Origin: Gammaproteobacteria bacterium
Lineage (GTDB): Bacteria > Pseudomonadota > Gammaproteobacteria > Thiohalospirales > Thiohalospiraceae
Assembly: GCA_011322575.1 (NCBI GenBank)
Contig: DRMK01000302.1
Location: 1-6,801, forward strand
Reading direction: 5' to 3'
DNA length: 6,801 nt
Numbering within the stretch: the first letter of the stretch is position 1; each line of letters begins with the position of its first letter. A program made the translations under genes and the position numbers. Below the pieces are notes generated by a model that was given only the letters and a program-made list of their open reading frames with translations, was not told the DNA's origin and ran no database searches. This document shows, piece after piece, positions 1 to 5,216 of this stretch.

Positions 1-149
1 CTGCGGGGGTGGCGCTGATGGGCCAGGCGCGGGGCGTATATACCTTCTTCGCCCATCTGAAATGGTCGTGGGCCATCGCGCTGGGTTACGCCGCCAGTAT
101 CTGGATCCACTTTCTGATCAACAAAGAGCTGTTCCAGATCTTTCGCTGA
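1..149 (+). CDS. C-terminal end of a membrane transporter, probably NhaD-type Na+/H+ antiporter (5' partial)
   Basis: Only the last 48 codons are present; the first complete codon begins at base 3 and the TGA is at 147-149. The visible peptide starts AGVALMGQARGVYTFFAHLK and continues into a hydrophobic segment rich in Trp, Ala, Ile and Gly, then ends in a short polar tail (NKELFQIFR). An AGVA-MG stretch, a basic/aromatic loop and one final membrane helix resemble, from memory, the C-terminus of NhaD-family sodium:proton antiporters of the inner membrane. The family call rests on this short tail only, so another ion transporter superfamily member is possible. The next gene follows after 71 bases with its own promoter, so co-transcription is not required. 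Confidence 0.5.
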   Translation, partial: AGVALMGQARGVYTFFAHLKWSWAIALGYAASIWIHFLINKELFQIFR

Positions 150-152
150 GAA

Positions 153-181
153 GTGCCATTGGCCCTCACTCCTGCTAGAAT
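153..181 (+). promoter_or_regulatory. Candidate sigma70 promoter with extended -10, upstream of the OB-fold gene
   Basis: A -35-like GTGCCA (153-158, 4 of 6 matches to TTGACA) is separated by 17 bases from TAGAAT (176-181, 5 of 6 matches to TATAAT). TG lies at 173-174, giving an extended -10 (TGCTAGAAT). Transcription would start near 187-189, leaving a leader of about 32 bases that contains the ribosome binding site GGGAG (209-213). Confidence 0.5.
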
Positions 182-220
182 GGGGGCTCTTTTCAACATC
201 ATATTCGCGGGAGTCATCTC

Positions 221-595
221 ATGAATCGAATTGCCATCACTTTCCTGTCAGGTCTGCTCTGCCTGGCCCCGCTTGCGGTTTCGGCGGCGGATCCGGTTGA
301 AAAGAGCGTCGCGGAGCTCTACAAGGAGAAGGATCAGCTCAAGGGGCAGCAGGTCCAGCTGCAGGGCAAGGTGGTGAAGGTGAACAACGGCATCCTGAAC
401 CGGAACTTCATCCATCTGCAGGATGGTACCGGTGAAAAGGGAAGCAATGACGTAACTGTTACCAGCCAGGATACGGCGCAGGTGGGAGATCAGGTCAAGG
501 TGGTGGGAACCGTAACCCTGGATCTCGATTTCGGCTCCGGCTATACCTATCCACTGATCGTGGAAAAGGCCAGCATCACCAAAGTGGAAAAATAG
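221..595 (+). CDS. Small secreted OB-fold-like protein (nucleotide-binding-protein type annotation)
   Basis: This 124-residue protein begins with a signal peptide: Met-Asn-Arg, a hydrophobic core (residues 4-20) and an AVSA-A cleavage region near residues 19-23, so the mature product should be periplasmic. The mature part has a helix-like charged stretch (26-42), then alternating beta-strand patterns: QVQLQGKVVKV (45-55), RNFIHLQDGTG (61-71), DVTVTS (77-82), GDQVKVVGTVTL (89-100) and a DFGSGYTYPLIVEKA segment (103-117). The IHLQDGTG plus DFG-GY-YP-IVE-A combination is typical of a family of exported OB-fold proteins often annotated as nucleotide- or DNA-binding; no biochemical function is established to my knowledge. 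GGGAG at 209-213, seven bases before ATG, supports the start. It is convergent with dnaQ, leaving only 28 bases between the stops. Real gene: very likely. Function: unknown. Confidence 0.85.
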   Translation: MNRIAITFLSGLLCLAPLAVSAADPVEKSVAELYKEKDQLKGQQVQLQGKVVKVNNGILNRNFIHLQDGTGEKGSNDVTVTSQDTAQVGDQVKVVGTVTLDLDFGSGYTYPLIVEKASITKVEK

Positions 596-623
596 CTTCT
601 ACCCCGGCCCTCTACCGCCAGCC

Positions 624-1385
624 CTAATATTTCTCCCGGGAAGATAGAGGTGTCGTGCCGGGATTGCTAGCCTCAAGCCGCTCCCAGATGGAGACCCCGC
701 CGCTTGTCTTGGCTATCTCCTCCAACCGCTTGGCGTGGCGCTGCAACTCCTCCTCGCTGGCGCGGATTATCCGTAACGGTGGGCGCTCTTGCGCCACCCG
801 GCGCGGGGCCGTGGAGTCACCCTTGCGGTCGGTTTGAAGCTCCTCCTGGCCAAGTTCCAGGGAGGTCTGGCCGCCGGTCATGCGCAGATATAGATCGGCC
901 AGGATCTCGGCGTCCAGCAGCGCGCCGTGCAGATCGCGTTGGGAGTTATCCACCTGATAGCGTTTGCACAGGGCATCGAGATTGTTACGCTGTCCCGGGT
1001 GTAACCGGCGCGCCATGGCCAGCGTGTCGATGATACTGCAGCGCTCCTCCAGGAGGCTCAGGCCTTCGTCCAGCAGCTGCAACTCGTGGTTGATGAAGGC
1101 CACGTCGAAGGGGGCGTTGTGGATAATCAGCTCGGCCCCCTCGATGTAGGCCAGAAACCCCTCCGCGATGTCAGCGAAGCGGGGTTTGTCGGCAAGAAAC
1201 TCGTTGGTGATCCCGTGCACATCCACCGCACCGCTGTCGATCTCGCGGTCGGGCTGCAGGTACTGGTGGTAGTTGTTACCGGTCGGACGGCGTTGCACCA
1301 GTTCGACGCACCCTATCTCTATGATGCGGTGCCCCTCCTTGGGTTCCAGCCCGGTGGTTTCCGTATCCAGCACGATCTGTCGCAT
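624..1385 (-). CDS. dnaQ: DNA polymerase III epsilon subunit (3'-5' proofreading exonuclease)
   Basis: The 253-residue protein (E. coli epsilon has 243) is the DEDDh exonuclease that proofreads replication in the Pol III core with alpha and theta. Exo I is DTETTG with D7 and E9; Exo II is HNAPFDVAF with D94; Exo III is HGALLDAE with H153 and D158, so the catalytic set is complete. After the exonuclease domain, QTSLEL (173-178) sits where E. coli epsilon carries its beta-clamp-binding motif QTSMAF. The C-terminal segment (about 205-235, ending in a GGVSIWERL stretch) matches the alpha-binding tail. The start chosen is the ATG at 1385-1383: it is two bases after the rnhA stop, has GAGGAG six bases upstream and gives the family-typical MRQIVLDTETTG beginning. 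The same frame is open further upstream to 1562, but that part lies inside rnhA. It is the last gene of the methyltransferase-rnhA-dnaQ operon; no clear terminator follows. Confidence 0.97.
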   Translation of the reverse strand: MRQIVLDTETTGLEPKEGHRIIEIGCVELVQRRPTGNNYHQYLQPDREIDSGAVDVHGITNEFLADKPRFADIAEGFLAYIEGAELIIHNAPFDVAFINHELQLLDEGLSLLEERCSIIDTLAMARRLHPGQRNNLDALCKRYQVDNSQRDLHGALLDAEILADLYLRMTGGQTSLELGQEELQTDRKGDSTAPRRVAQERPPLRIIRASEEELQRHAKRLEEIAKTSGGVSIWERLEASNPGTTPLSSREKY

Positions 1386-1387
1386 GT

Positions 1388-1834
1388 TCAGCTCCTCAGC
1401 TCCTCGATTGCACGATTGGCAAGCGCATCCGCCCGTTCGTTCTCGGGATGTCCCGCATGCCCCTTGACCCAGTGCCACTCCACGTCGTGGCGCGCCATAG
1501 CCCGATCCAGCCGCTGCCAGAGATCCCGGTTCTTGACCGGCTGCCGGTTGGCGGTTTTCCATCCGCGCCGCTTCCAGTTCTCCATCCAGCTGGTTATCCC
1601 TTGTTGCACATAGCGCGAGTCGGTAGTGAGCGCTACCTTACATGGGCGTTTCAGGGTCTCCAGAGCCACGATCGCCGCCATCAGCTCCATGCGGTTGTTG
1701 GTGGTCTCCGGCTCCGCCCCGTATAGCTCCCGCTCCCGTCCACGGTAGCGCAAAACGGCACCCCAGCCACCTGGGCCCGGGTTCCCCTTGCAGGCGCCAT
1801 CTGTGAAGATCTCGACCTGGTTCCCGCTGCTCAT
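1388..1834 (-). CDS. rnhA: Ribonuclease HI
   Basis: The 148-residue protein (E. coli RNase HI has 155) degrades the RNA strand of RNA-DNA hybrids such as R-loops and primers, in the cytoplasm, using two metal ions. All catalytic residues are visible: D12 in FTDGACKGNPGPGG, E50 in NNRMEL, D72 in TTDSRYV, H126 in VKGHAGHPENERAD and D136 in the same stretch. The Trp- and Lys/Arg-rich segment around residues 81-101 (SWMENWKRRGWKT...) is the basic protrusion, or handle, of bacterial RNase HI enzymes. The ATG at 1834-1832 overlaps the methyltransferase stop as ATGA, and GGAG lies five bases before the start, so translational coupling is likely. dnaQ follows after two bases. Confidence 0.98.
   Translation of the reverse strand: MSSGNQVEIFTDGACKGNPGPGGWGAVLRYRGRERELYGAEPETTNNRMELMAAIVALETLKRPCKVALTTDSRYVQQGITSWMENWKRRGWKTANRQPVKNRDLWQRLDRAMARHDVEWHWVKGHAGHPENERADALANRAIEELRS
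1390..1405. repeat. Two tandem copies of an 8-bp unit at the rnhA/dnaQ junction
   Basis: AGCTCCTC occurs twice head to tail on the plus strand (1390-1397 and 1398-1405). On the coding strand it reads GAGGAGCT twice, encodes the last residues of RNase HI, and supplies the dnaQ ribosome binding site. The unit is not a multiple of three, so gain or loss of a copy would shift the rnhA C-terminus. Confidence 0.8.
1392..1397 (-). promoter_or_regulatory. Ribosome binding site that fixes the dnaQ start
   Basis: GAGGAG on the minus strand lies six bases before the dnaQ ATG (1385-1383), within the last codons of rnhA. This placement supports translation of dnaQ from the internal ATG rather than from the longer open frame. 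Confidence 0.75.
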
Positions 1835-2616
1835 CCTTGCTCCGGACGCGGGGCGCGATCACGGCGCGCGCTGGGTTCCGGCATCCCGCCCGGCAGAAGA
1901 CGATGACGCAGGCGCCAGCGTGGGACCAACGGCGTAAGAGTCGCCACCCGCTTCCTGGCCACCAGCAGATAGGCCGCTCCCAGAAACGGCTGGCAGCGTC
2001 TGCCCAGGTATTCGAACAGTTGCAGATGACGCAACAGTGCTCCGTGGCGCACGGGGGGGTAGTAGACAAACGAGCGTACCTGCAGCGTGTCAAACCCAAG
2101 CAGGCCCAACCAGTCCTGTACCCGGGAGGGGCTGTGGAAACGCCCCGACCAGGGTGGACTGCTGCGGCGCCAGCCGAGCCAGCGCCAAAAGGTCCAGAGG
2201 CTCCAGGGGTTGAAGGCGGTTATGATTAGATGTCCCTCCGGTATGAGCGAGCGTTCCACCTCGCGCAGAACCTGATGCGGATCCTGCGCAAACTCCAGAA
2301 CGTGGGGCAACAGGATCACGTCGAGACTCTCGCCGGCGAACGGCAGCGCAGCCGCCTCGCCACACAACGCGGCATCCCCCCGCGCGGCGCGCGCCTCCAG
2401 CGACATCACCATGCTGTGCCGGATGCGGCTCGCTTTCAGCATCTCCACATCGCCGGGACACCCCACTTGCAGCAGGTGGTATCCGAACAGATCGGTCAGA
2501 ACCTGCCCGAGCTGGGCCCTCTCCTGCTCCAGCAGCAGCTGGCCAGCGGGTAGCCGAAACCAGGCGTGCAGACGCCGCCAGATTCGCTCATCGTCACTTT
2601 CCCGACCGTCACCCAT
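1831..2616 (-). CDS. Class I SAM-dependent methyltransferase, YafS-like
   Basis: The 261-residue protein has a Methyltransf_11-type fold. Residues 46-60 (YHLLQVGCPGDVEML) are motif I, in a degenerate form with VGCPGD in place of the usual GxGxG. Residues 92-112 cover the strand and helix LDVILLPHVLEFAQDPHQVL, equivalent to the D/N-x-VL-HVLEH pattern. Residues 126-137 (PEGHLIITAFNP) are the post-motif strand. A Trp-rich stretch (138-156) and a C-terminal Arg/Pro-rich tail (220-261) follow. E. coli YafS and its Pseudomonas counterpart occupy the same place between gloB and rnhA; the substrate is unknown to me. ATG at 2616-2614 is the first start in frame, but no good Shine-Dalgarno lies upstream (only GGTAAC directly before it), so the start is moderately certain. 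It is the first gene of the operon with rnhA and dnaQ. Confidence 0.88.
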   Translation of the reverse strand: MGDGRESDDERIWRRLHAWFRLPAGQLLLEQERAQLGQVLTDLFGYHLLQVGCPGDVEMLKASRIRHSMVMSLEARAARGDAALCGEAAALPFAGESLDVILLPHVLEFAQDPHQVLREVERSLIPEGHLIITAFNPWSLWTFWRWLGWRRSSPPWSGRFHSPSRVQDWLGLLGFDTLQVRSFVYYPPVRHGALLRHLQLFEYLGRRCQPFLGAAYLLVARKRVATLTPLVPRWRLRHRLLPGGMPEPSARRDRAPRPEQG

Positions 2617-2652
2617 GTTACCGAAAAACCACCCGGCTTCCGAAGCAGCCTC

Positions 2653-2658
2653 TATAAT
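2653..2658 (+). promoter_or_regulatory. Consensus -10 box for gloB, implying a leaderless or near-leaderless mRNA
   Basis: TATAAT matches the sigma70 -10 consensus perfectly and ends eight bases before the gloB ATG at 2667. The expected transcription start (about 2664-2666) would leave a 5' leader of roughly 0-3 bases. No Shine-Dalgarno sequence lies before the ATG. No good -35 is seen at 16-18 bases spacing and there is no TGn extension, so an activator or an upstream AT tract may be needed. Confidence 0.5.
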
Positions 2659-2666
2659 ACCTGCTC

Positions 2667-3437
2667 ATGCTGAAAATAGCCGCTGTCAAGGCGCTGCGAG
2701 ACAACTATATCTGGCTGATTCAGGATCACCAGCGGCGGGCTGCTATCGTCGATCCAGGTGAGGCGGAACCGGTGGTGGCGGCCGTGGAAGAAGCTGCTGT
2801 GATCCCTTGCGCCATCCTGATCACCCACGGCCATCACGATCATGTGGGCGGGGTGGAGGAGTTGGTAGAGCGATTCCATGTTCCCGTATACGGTCCAGCC
2901 AGGGAGGGAGTTGCCGGAATCACCCATCCGCTGCGAGGTGGTGAACTGATCCAGCCAGGCGCCGTAGACGCAGAGTTCAATGTGCTGGCGGTTCCCGGCC
3001 ACACTTGTGGACATCTGGCCTATTATGGATCCGGTCTGCTGTTCTGCGGTGATACCTTGTTCACCGCTGGCTGCGGCAGGGTATTCACCTCCACAGGTCA
3101 ACTGTTGTTCCGCTCCCTGCAGGAGATAGCCCAACTGCCCGACGAGACCCTCATCTACTGCGCCCACGAATACACCGAGGAGAACCTGCGCTTTGCGCGC
3201 CTGGTGGAACCCGACAACAGCGCCATTCAGCACCGCCAAAACAAGGCCCGCCAGTTGCGAGCCAGGGGATTAGCAACGGTTCCCTCCACACTGGCCGAGG
3301 AGAAAGCTACCAACCCCTTTCTGCGTTGCGGCGTGGCAACGGTTGCCAGGGCCGCTGGAAAGTTTGCGGGGCGACCATTGAGTGAACCGGAACAGGTATT
3401 TCTGGTTCTGCGCCACTGGAAAGACAGACTGGATTAG
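2667..3437 (+). CDS. gloB: Hydroxyacylglutathione hydrolase (glyoxalase II)
   Basis: The 256-residue metallo-beta-lactamase-fold enzyme (E. coli GloB has 251) hydrolyses S-D-lactoylglutathione to D-lactate and glutathione, the second step of methylglyoxal detoxification in the cytosol. The binuclear metal site is complete: H54, H56, D58 and H59 in THGHHDH; H112 in VPGHTCGH; the bridging D129 in FCGDTLF; and H167 in YCAHEYT. FTAGCGR (132-138) and the C-terminal ATNPFLR segment are family hallmarks; the C-terminal region (about 175-256) is the helical domain that helps bind glutathione. The start gives the typical MLKIAAVKALRDNYIW beginning. It is divergent from the methyltransferase operon across 50 bases and is followed by a structured gap before mltD on the same strand. 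Confidence 0.97.
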   Translation: MLKIAAVKALRDNYIWLIQDHQRRAAIVDPGEAEPVVAAVEEAAVIPCAILITHGHHDHVGGVEELVERFHVPVYGPAREGVAGITHPLRGGELIQPGAVDAEFNVLAVPGHTCGHLAYYGSGLLFCGDTLFTAGCGRVFTSTGQLLFRSLQEIAQLPDETLIYCAHEYTEENLRFARLVEPDNSAIQHRQNKARQLRARGLATVPSTLAEEKATNPFLRCGVATVARAAGKFAGRPLSEPEQVFLVLRHWKDRLD

Positions 3438-3456
3438 CCGATATAGTTACTAATCC
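3431..3456 (+). repeat. 7-bp hairpin spanning the gloB stop codon
   Basis: GGATTAG (3431-3437, which includes the gloB TAG) is a perfect inverted repeat of CTAATCC (3450-3456) with a 12-base loop. Its right arm is shared with the outer inverted repeat 3447-3460/3597-3610, so the two pairings are mutually exclusive. There is no T-run after it, so it is not a standard intrinsic terminator. Confidence 0.45.
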
Positions 3457-3610
3457 GGCACTCAGGGTTTCAGAAGGGAGGCTGTCGTGTGCCGGTCTGC
3501 TGCGGTGTTGGCAAAAACTTGCTAAAGAGAACTCCAGCGGCGTTTCGCCTCCTTGCAGCAGACCGGCATACGACGGCTGAATACGACATATATTGTTGCC
3601 GGATTAATAA
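3447..3610. repeat. Outer inverted repeat of the gloB-mltD gap
   Basis: TAATCCGGCA (3451-3460) is perfectly complementary to TGCCGGATTA (3597-3606). Past one mismatch (3450/3607), TTA (3447-3449) pairs with TAA (3608-3610), giving 13 of 14 positions. The arms enclose the longer inner inverted repeat at 3481-3577. Together they span 164 bases and could be a small palindromic mobile element or a non-coding structured RNA. I see no clean target-site duplication at the ends. The gap from gloB to mltD (3438-3668) holds this structure and the mltD promoter, and no protein gene. Confidence 0.6.
3481..3577 (+). repeat. Inner 23-bp inverted repeat forming a long RNA stem with two internal hairpins
   Basis: The arm at 3481-3503 pairs with 3555-3577 over all 23 positions: 21 Watson-Crick pairs, including 13 consecutive ones (GCCGGTCTGCTGC with GCAGCAGACCGGC), and two positions (3483/3575 and 3489/3569) that are G-U pairs in plus-strand RNA but A-C mismatches in the opposite strand. 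The 51-base loop holds two more hairpins: UUGGCAA/UUGCUAA (3508-3514 with 3519-3525, loop AAAC) and GGCG/CGCC (3539-3542 with 3546-3549, loop UUU). The result is a multibranch fold. No T-run follows, so it is not a classical intrinsic terminator. It may lie in the 3' untranslated region of gloB mRNA. Confidence 0.75.
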
Positions 3611-3631
3611 ATTCCGAATATGTAATGAAAA

Positions 3632-3660
3632 TTGACCGACAGCAGAAGCTCAAATACCAT
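3632..3660 (+). promoter_or_regulatory. Candidate promoter for mltD
   Basis: TTGACC (3632-3637, 5 of 6) and TACCAT (3655-3660, 4 of 6) are separated by 17 bases, with an AT-rich stretch (about 3603-3631) just upstream that could act as an UP element. The start of transcription would be near 3666-3668, right at the ATG of mltD (3669). An alternative -10, TGTAAT (3621-3626), has only a weak -35 (TTGCCG at 3596-3601, spacing 19) but would give a leader of normal length. Confidence 0.45.
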
Positions 3661-3668
3661 TGCATGCC

Positions 3669-5069
3669 ATGAACCGGACCGGATTCGCCACCATTCTGCT
3701 GATTGCAATTGCCGTCTATGGATGTGCCCGTATTCCCCCGCGCCAGGTACAGCTTGAACTGCAGGTACCGACAAGGAGCGTCGCTGACTCCATAGTTGGT
3801 GGTACTGATCACCCTTTTTCCGGATCAGATGAAACAATCACGGCCTTGGACCCAACAGATGGCGCAGGAACGGCCGCATGGCACCCGGACGATCTCTGGG
3901 TACGCATGCGAGCCGGCTTCCAGCTCTCCGACTACCTTCCCGATACCTGGCCGAAGAGCCTCAGCTGGTACGGACAGCGCCAGTACTACATGGATCGTAT
4001 CATCGAGCAGGCGGCACCGTACCTGCATTTCGTGCTGGAGGAGGTGGAGAAGCGCGGCATGCCCACCGAGATCGCCCTGTTGCCCGTGGTGGAGAGCGGT
4101 TACCAGCCGTTTGCCTATTCGCGCAGCGGGGCCGCCGGGATCTGGCAGTTCATCCCCTCAACCGCCAAACACTATGGCCTGAAACGCAACTCCTGGTACG
4201 ACGGGCGGCGGGACATACACGCCTCCACCCGGGCGGCCCTGGATTTTCTCCAGGATCTATACAAGCGGCTGGACAACGACTGGCTGCTGGCCCTGGCTGC
4301 CTACAACTCGGGAGGCAGTACCGTGGAGCGCGCCGTACGGGCCGCCAGGCGTAACGGCAAGTCGGGGGATTTCTGGTCCATCCGGCCCCTGCTCCCAGAG
4401 GAGACTCGGCACTACATTCCCAAGCTGCTGGCCATCTCGGCCATGGTAATGAATCCGGACTACTACGATATAACGCTCAAGGAGATCCCCAATCAACCAC
4501 ATTTGACCCGCCTTCAGATCAAAGAGCAGATCAACCTGGCGGTGGCAGCCAGGCTGGCCGGCCTCTCCCTGGGTGAGCTACGACAGCTCAACCCTGGGTT
4601 TACCAGACTGGTAACACCCCCCGGGGGTCCGCATGATCTGCTGCTGCCGATAGAGAAAGGGGCGCGTTTCAAATGGGGACTCTCCCAGCTCTCTCCCGCA
4701 GAAAGGATTGGCTGGATCTACCACACCGTCTCCCCTGGAGAGAACCTGATCGGGATCGCCAGGCATTACGGCACCACGGTAGCTGCCCTCAGGAGCACCA
4801 ACCGGCTACGGGGCTCCACCATTCATCCCGGAGATCGCCTGAGAATCGTGACCGCGGCAGAGCCAACTGGCCAGGCCGCGGGCAGGGAAGAGGGCTCCCC
4901 GAGCCACCGGGGAGTTACTCACACGGTGACAAATGGTGACACCCTGTGGAGCCTGGCGCGACGCTATGGCGTAACCGTGGCCCAGCTGGTCAGGTGGAAC
5001 GCCATCGCCACGGGCACCCCCCTGATGCCTGGTCAGAAACTGGTGGTGCGGGTTTACAGCAATACCTGA
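3669..5069 (+). CDS. mltD: Membrane-bound lytic murein transglycosylase D
   Basis: The 466-residue lipoprotein cleaves the MurNAc-GlcNAc bond of peptidoglycan with formation of 1,6-anhydro-MurNAc. The N-terminus is a lipoprotein signal, MNRT, then a hydrophobic core and the lipobox VYGC, with Cys19 as the lipidated residue. The SLT domain lies at about 115-265: catalytic Glu142 in LPVVESGYQP, then SRSGAAGIWQFIPSTA, LALAAYNSGG and TRHYIPKLLAI, all typical of family 1 transglycosylases of the MltD type. Two LysM peptidoglycan-binding repeats follow, about 351-395 (YHTVSPGENLIGIARHYG...) and 417-462 (THTVTNGDTLWSLARRYGV...), joined by a Gly/Ser/Glu-rich linker. E. coli MltD (452 residues) has the same layout. 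Start: ATG 3669 is preferred; an in-frame TTG at 3660 would add three residues. Neither has a good Shine-Dalgarno (nearest AGAAG at 3644-3648), so the start is not settled. Confidence 0.95.
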   Translation: MNRTGFATILLIAIAVYGCARIPPRQVQLELQVPTRSVADSIVGGTDHPFSGSDETITALDPTDGAGTAAWHPDDLWVRMRAGFQLSDYLPDTWPKSLSWYGQRQYYMDRIIEQAAPYLHFVLEEVEKRGMPTEIALLPVVESGYQPFAYSRSGAAGIWQFIPSTAKHYGLKRNSWYDGRRDIHASTRAALDFLQDLYKRLDNDWLLALAAYNSGGSTVERAVRAARRNGKSGDFWSIRPLLPEETRHYIPKLLAISAMVMNPDYYDITLKEIPNQPHLTRLQIKEQINLAVAARLAGLSLGELRQLNPGFTRLVTPPGGPHDLLLPIEKGARFKWGLSQLSPAERIGWIYHTVSPGENLIGIARHYGTTVAALRSTNRLRGSTIHPGDRLRIVTAAEPTGQAAGREEGSPSHRGVTHTVTNGDTLWSLARRYGVTVAQLVRWNAIATGTPLMPGQKLVVRVYSNT

Positions 5070-5127
5070 AGCTCACAGGGGCATTTCCGCGCCCTGTCTC
5101 ATGATCACCCTTCTTACTCCCGCTCTG

Positions 5128-5157
5128 GAAAAGCTTTATCATTAAAGCCCTCTTTTC
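5128..5157 (+). terminator. Weak candidate terminator after mltD
   Basis: GCTTTA (5133-5138) pairs with TAAAGC (5143-5148) around a TCAT loop and is followed by CCTCTTTTC. GAAAAG (5128-5133) can alternatively pair with CTTTTC (5152-5157), extending the stem with a bulge. The stem is AU-rich and the T-run is short, so termination efficiency is doubtful. A second small hairpin, ACAGGG/CCCTGT (5075-5080 with 5092-5097), lies just after the mltD stop without a T-run. Confidence 0.35.
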
Positions 5158-5216
5158 AGCTCCATCTGAGACAATAAGCGGCAAACCGGATCCACCTTGT
5201 CAGAGACCAACTCCCC

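Noticed and set aside
156..194. Possible terminator for the upstream transporter gene (GCCC/GGGC followed by TCTTTT)
   Set aside because: The stem is only about four base pairs with a loop of 18 bases, and the segment is better explained as the extended -10 promoter of the next gene.
596..660. Bidirectional terminator between the convergent OB-fold gene and dnaQ
   Set aside because: CCTCTA and TAGAGG are complementary but about 30 bases apart, and no T-run follows in either direction at the right place.
1386..1562. N-terminal extension of the dnaQ frame to an upstream ATG (59 extra residues)
   Set aside because: The extension lies inside rnhA, has low-complexity composition typical of an off-frame shadow, and the internal ATG has a ribosome binding site and the family-typical DnaQ N-terminus.
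3447..3610. Integron attC site
   Set aside because: The imperfect palindrome is suggestive, but no GTTRRRY/RYYYAAC core pair sits at the ends, and there is no integrase or cassette array in view.
3522..3837. Minus-strand open frames across the gloB-mltD gap and the mltD 5' end
   Set aside because: They overlap the inverted repeats and the mltD coding start, have Cys-rich or repetitive compositions without recognisable motifs, and show no ribosome binding site.
5070..5216. Promoter for the ligase-glycosyltransferase gene
   Set aside because: Fragments such as TTTTCA (5153-5158) and GACAAT (5170-5175) are not at workable spacing; I could not support a specific promoter, so the gene may be read from mltD or from an unrecognised site.
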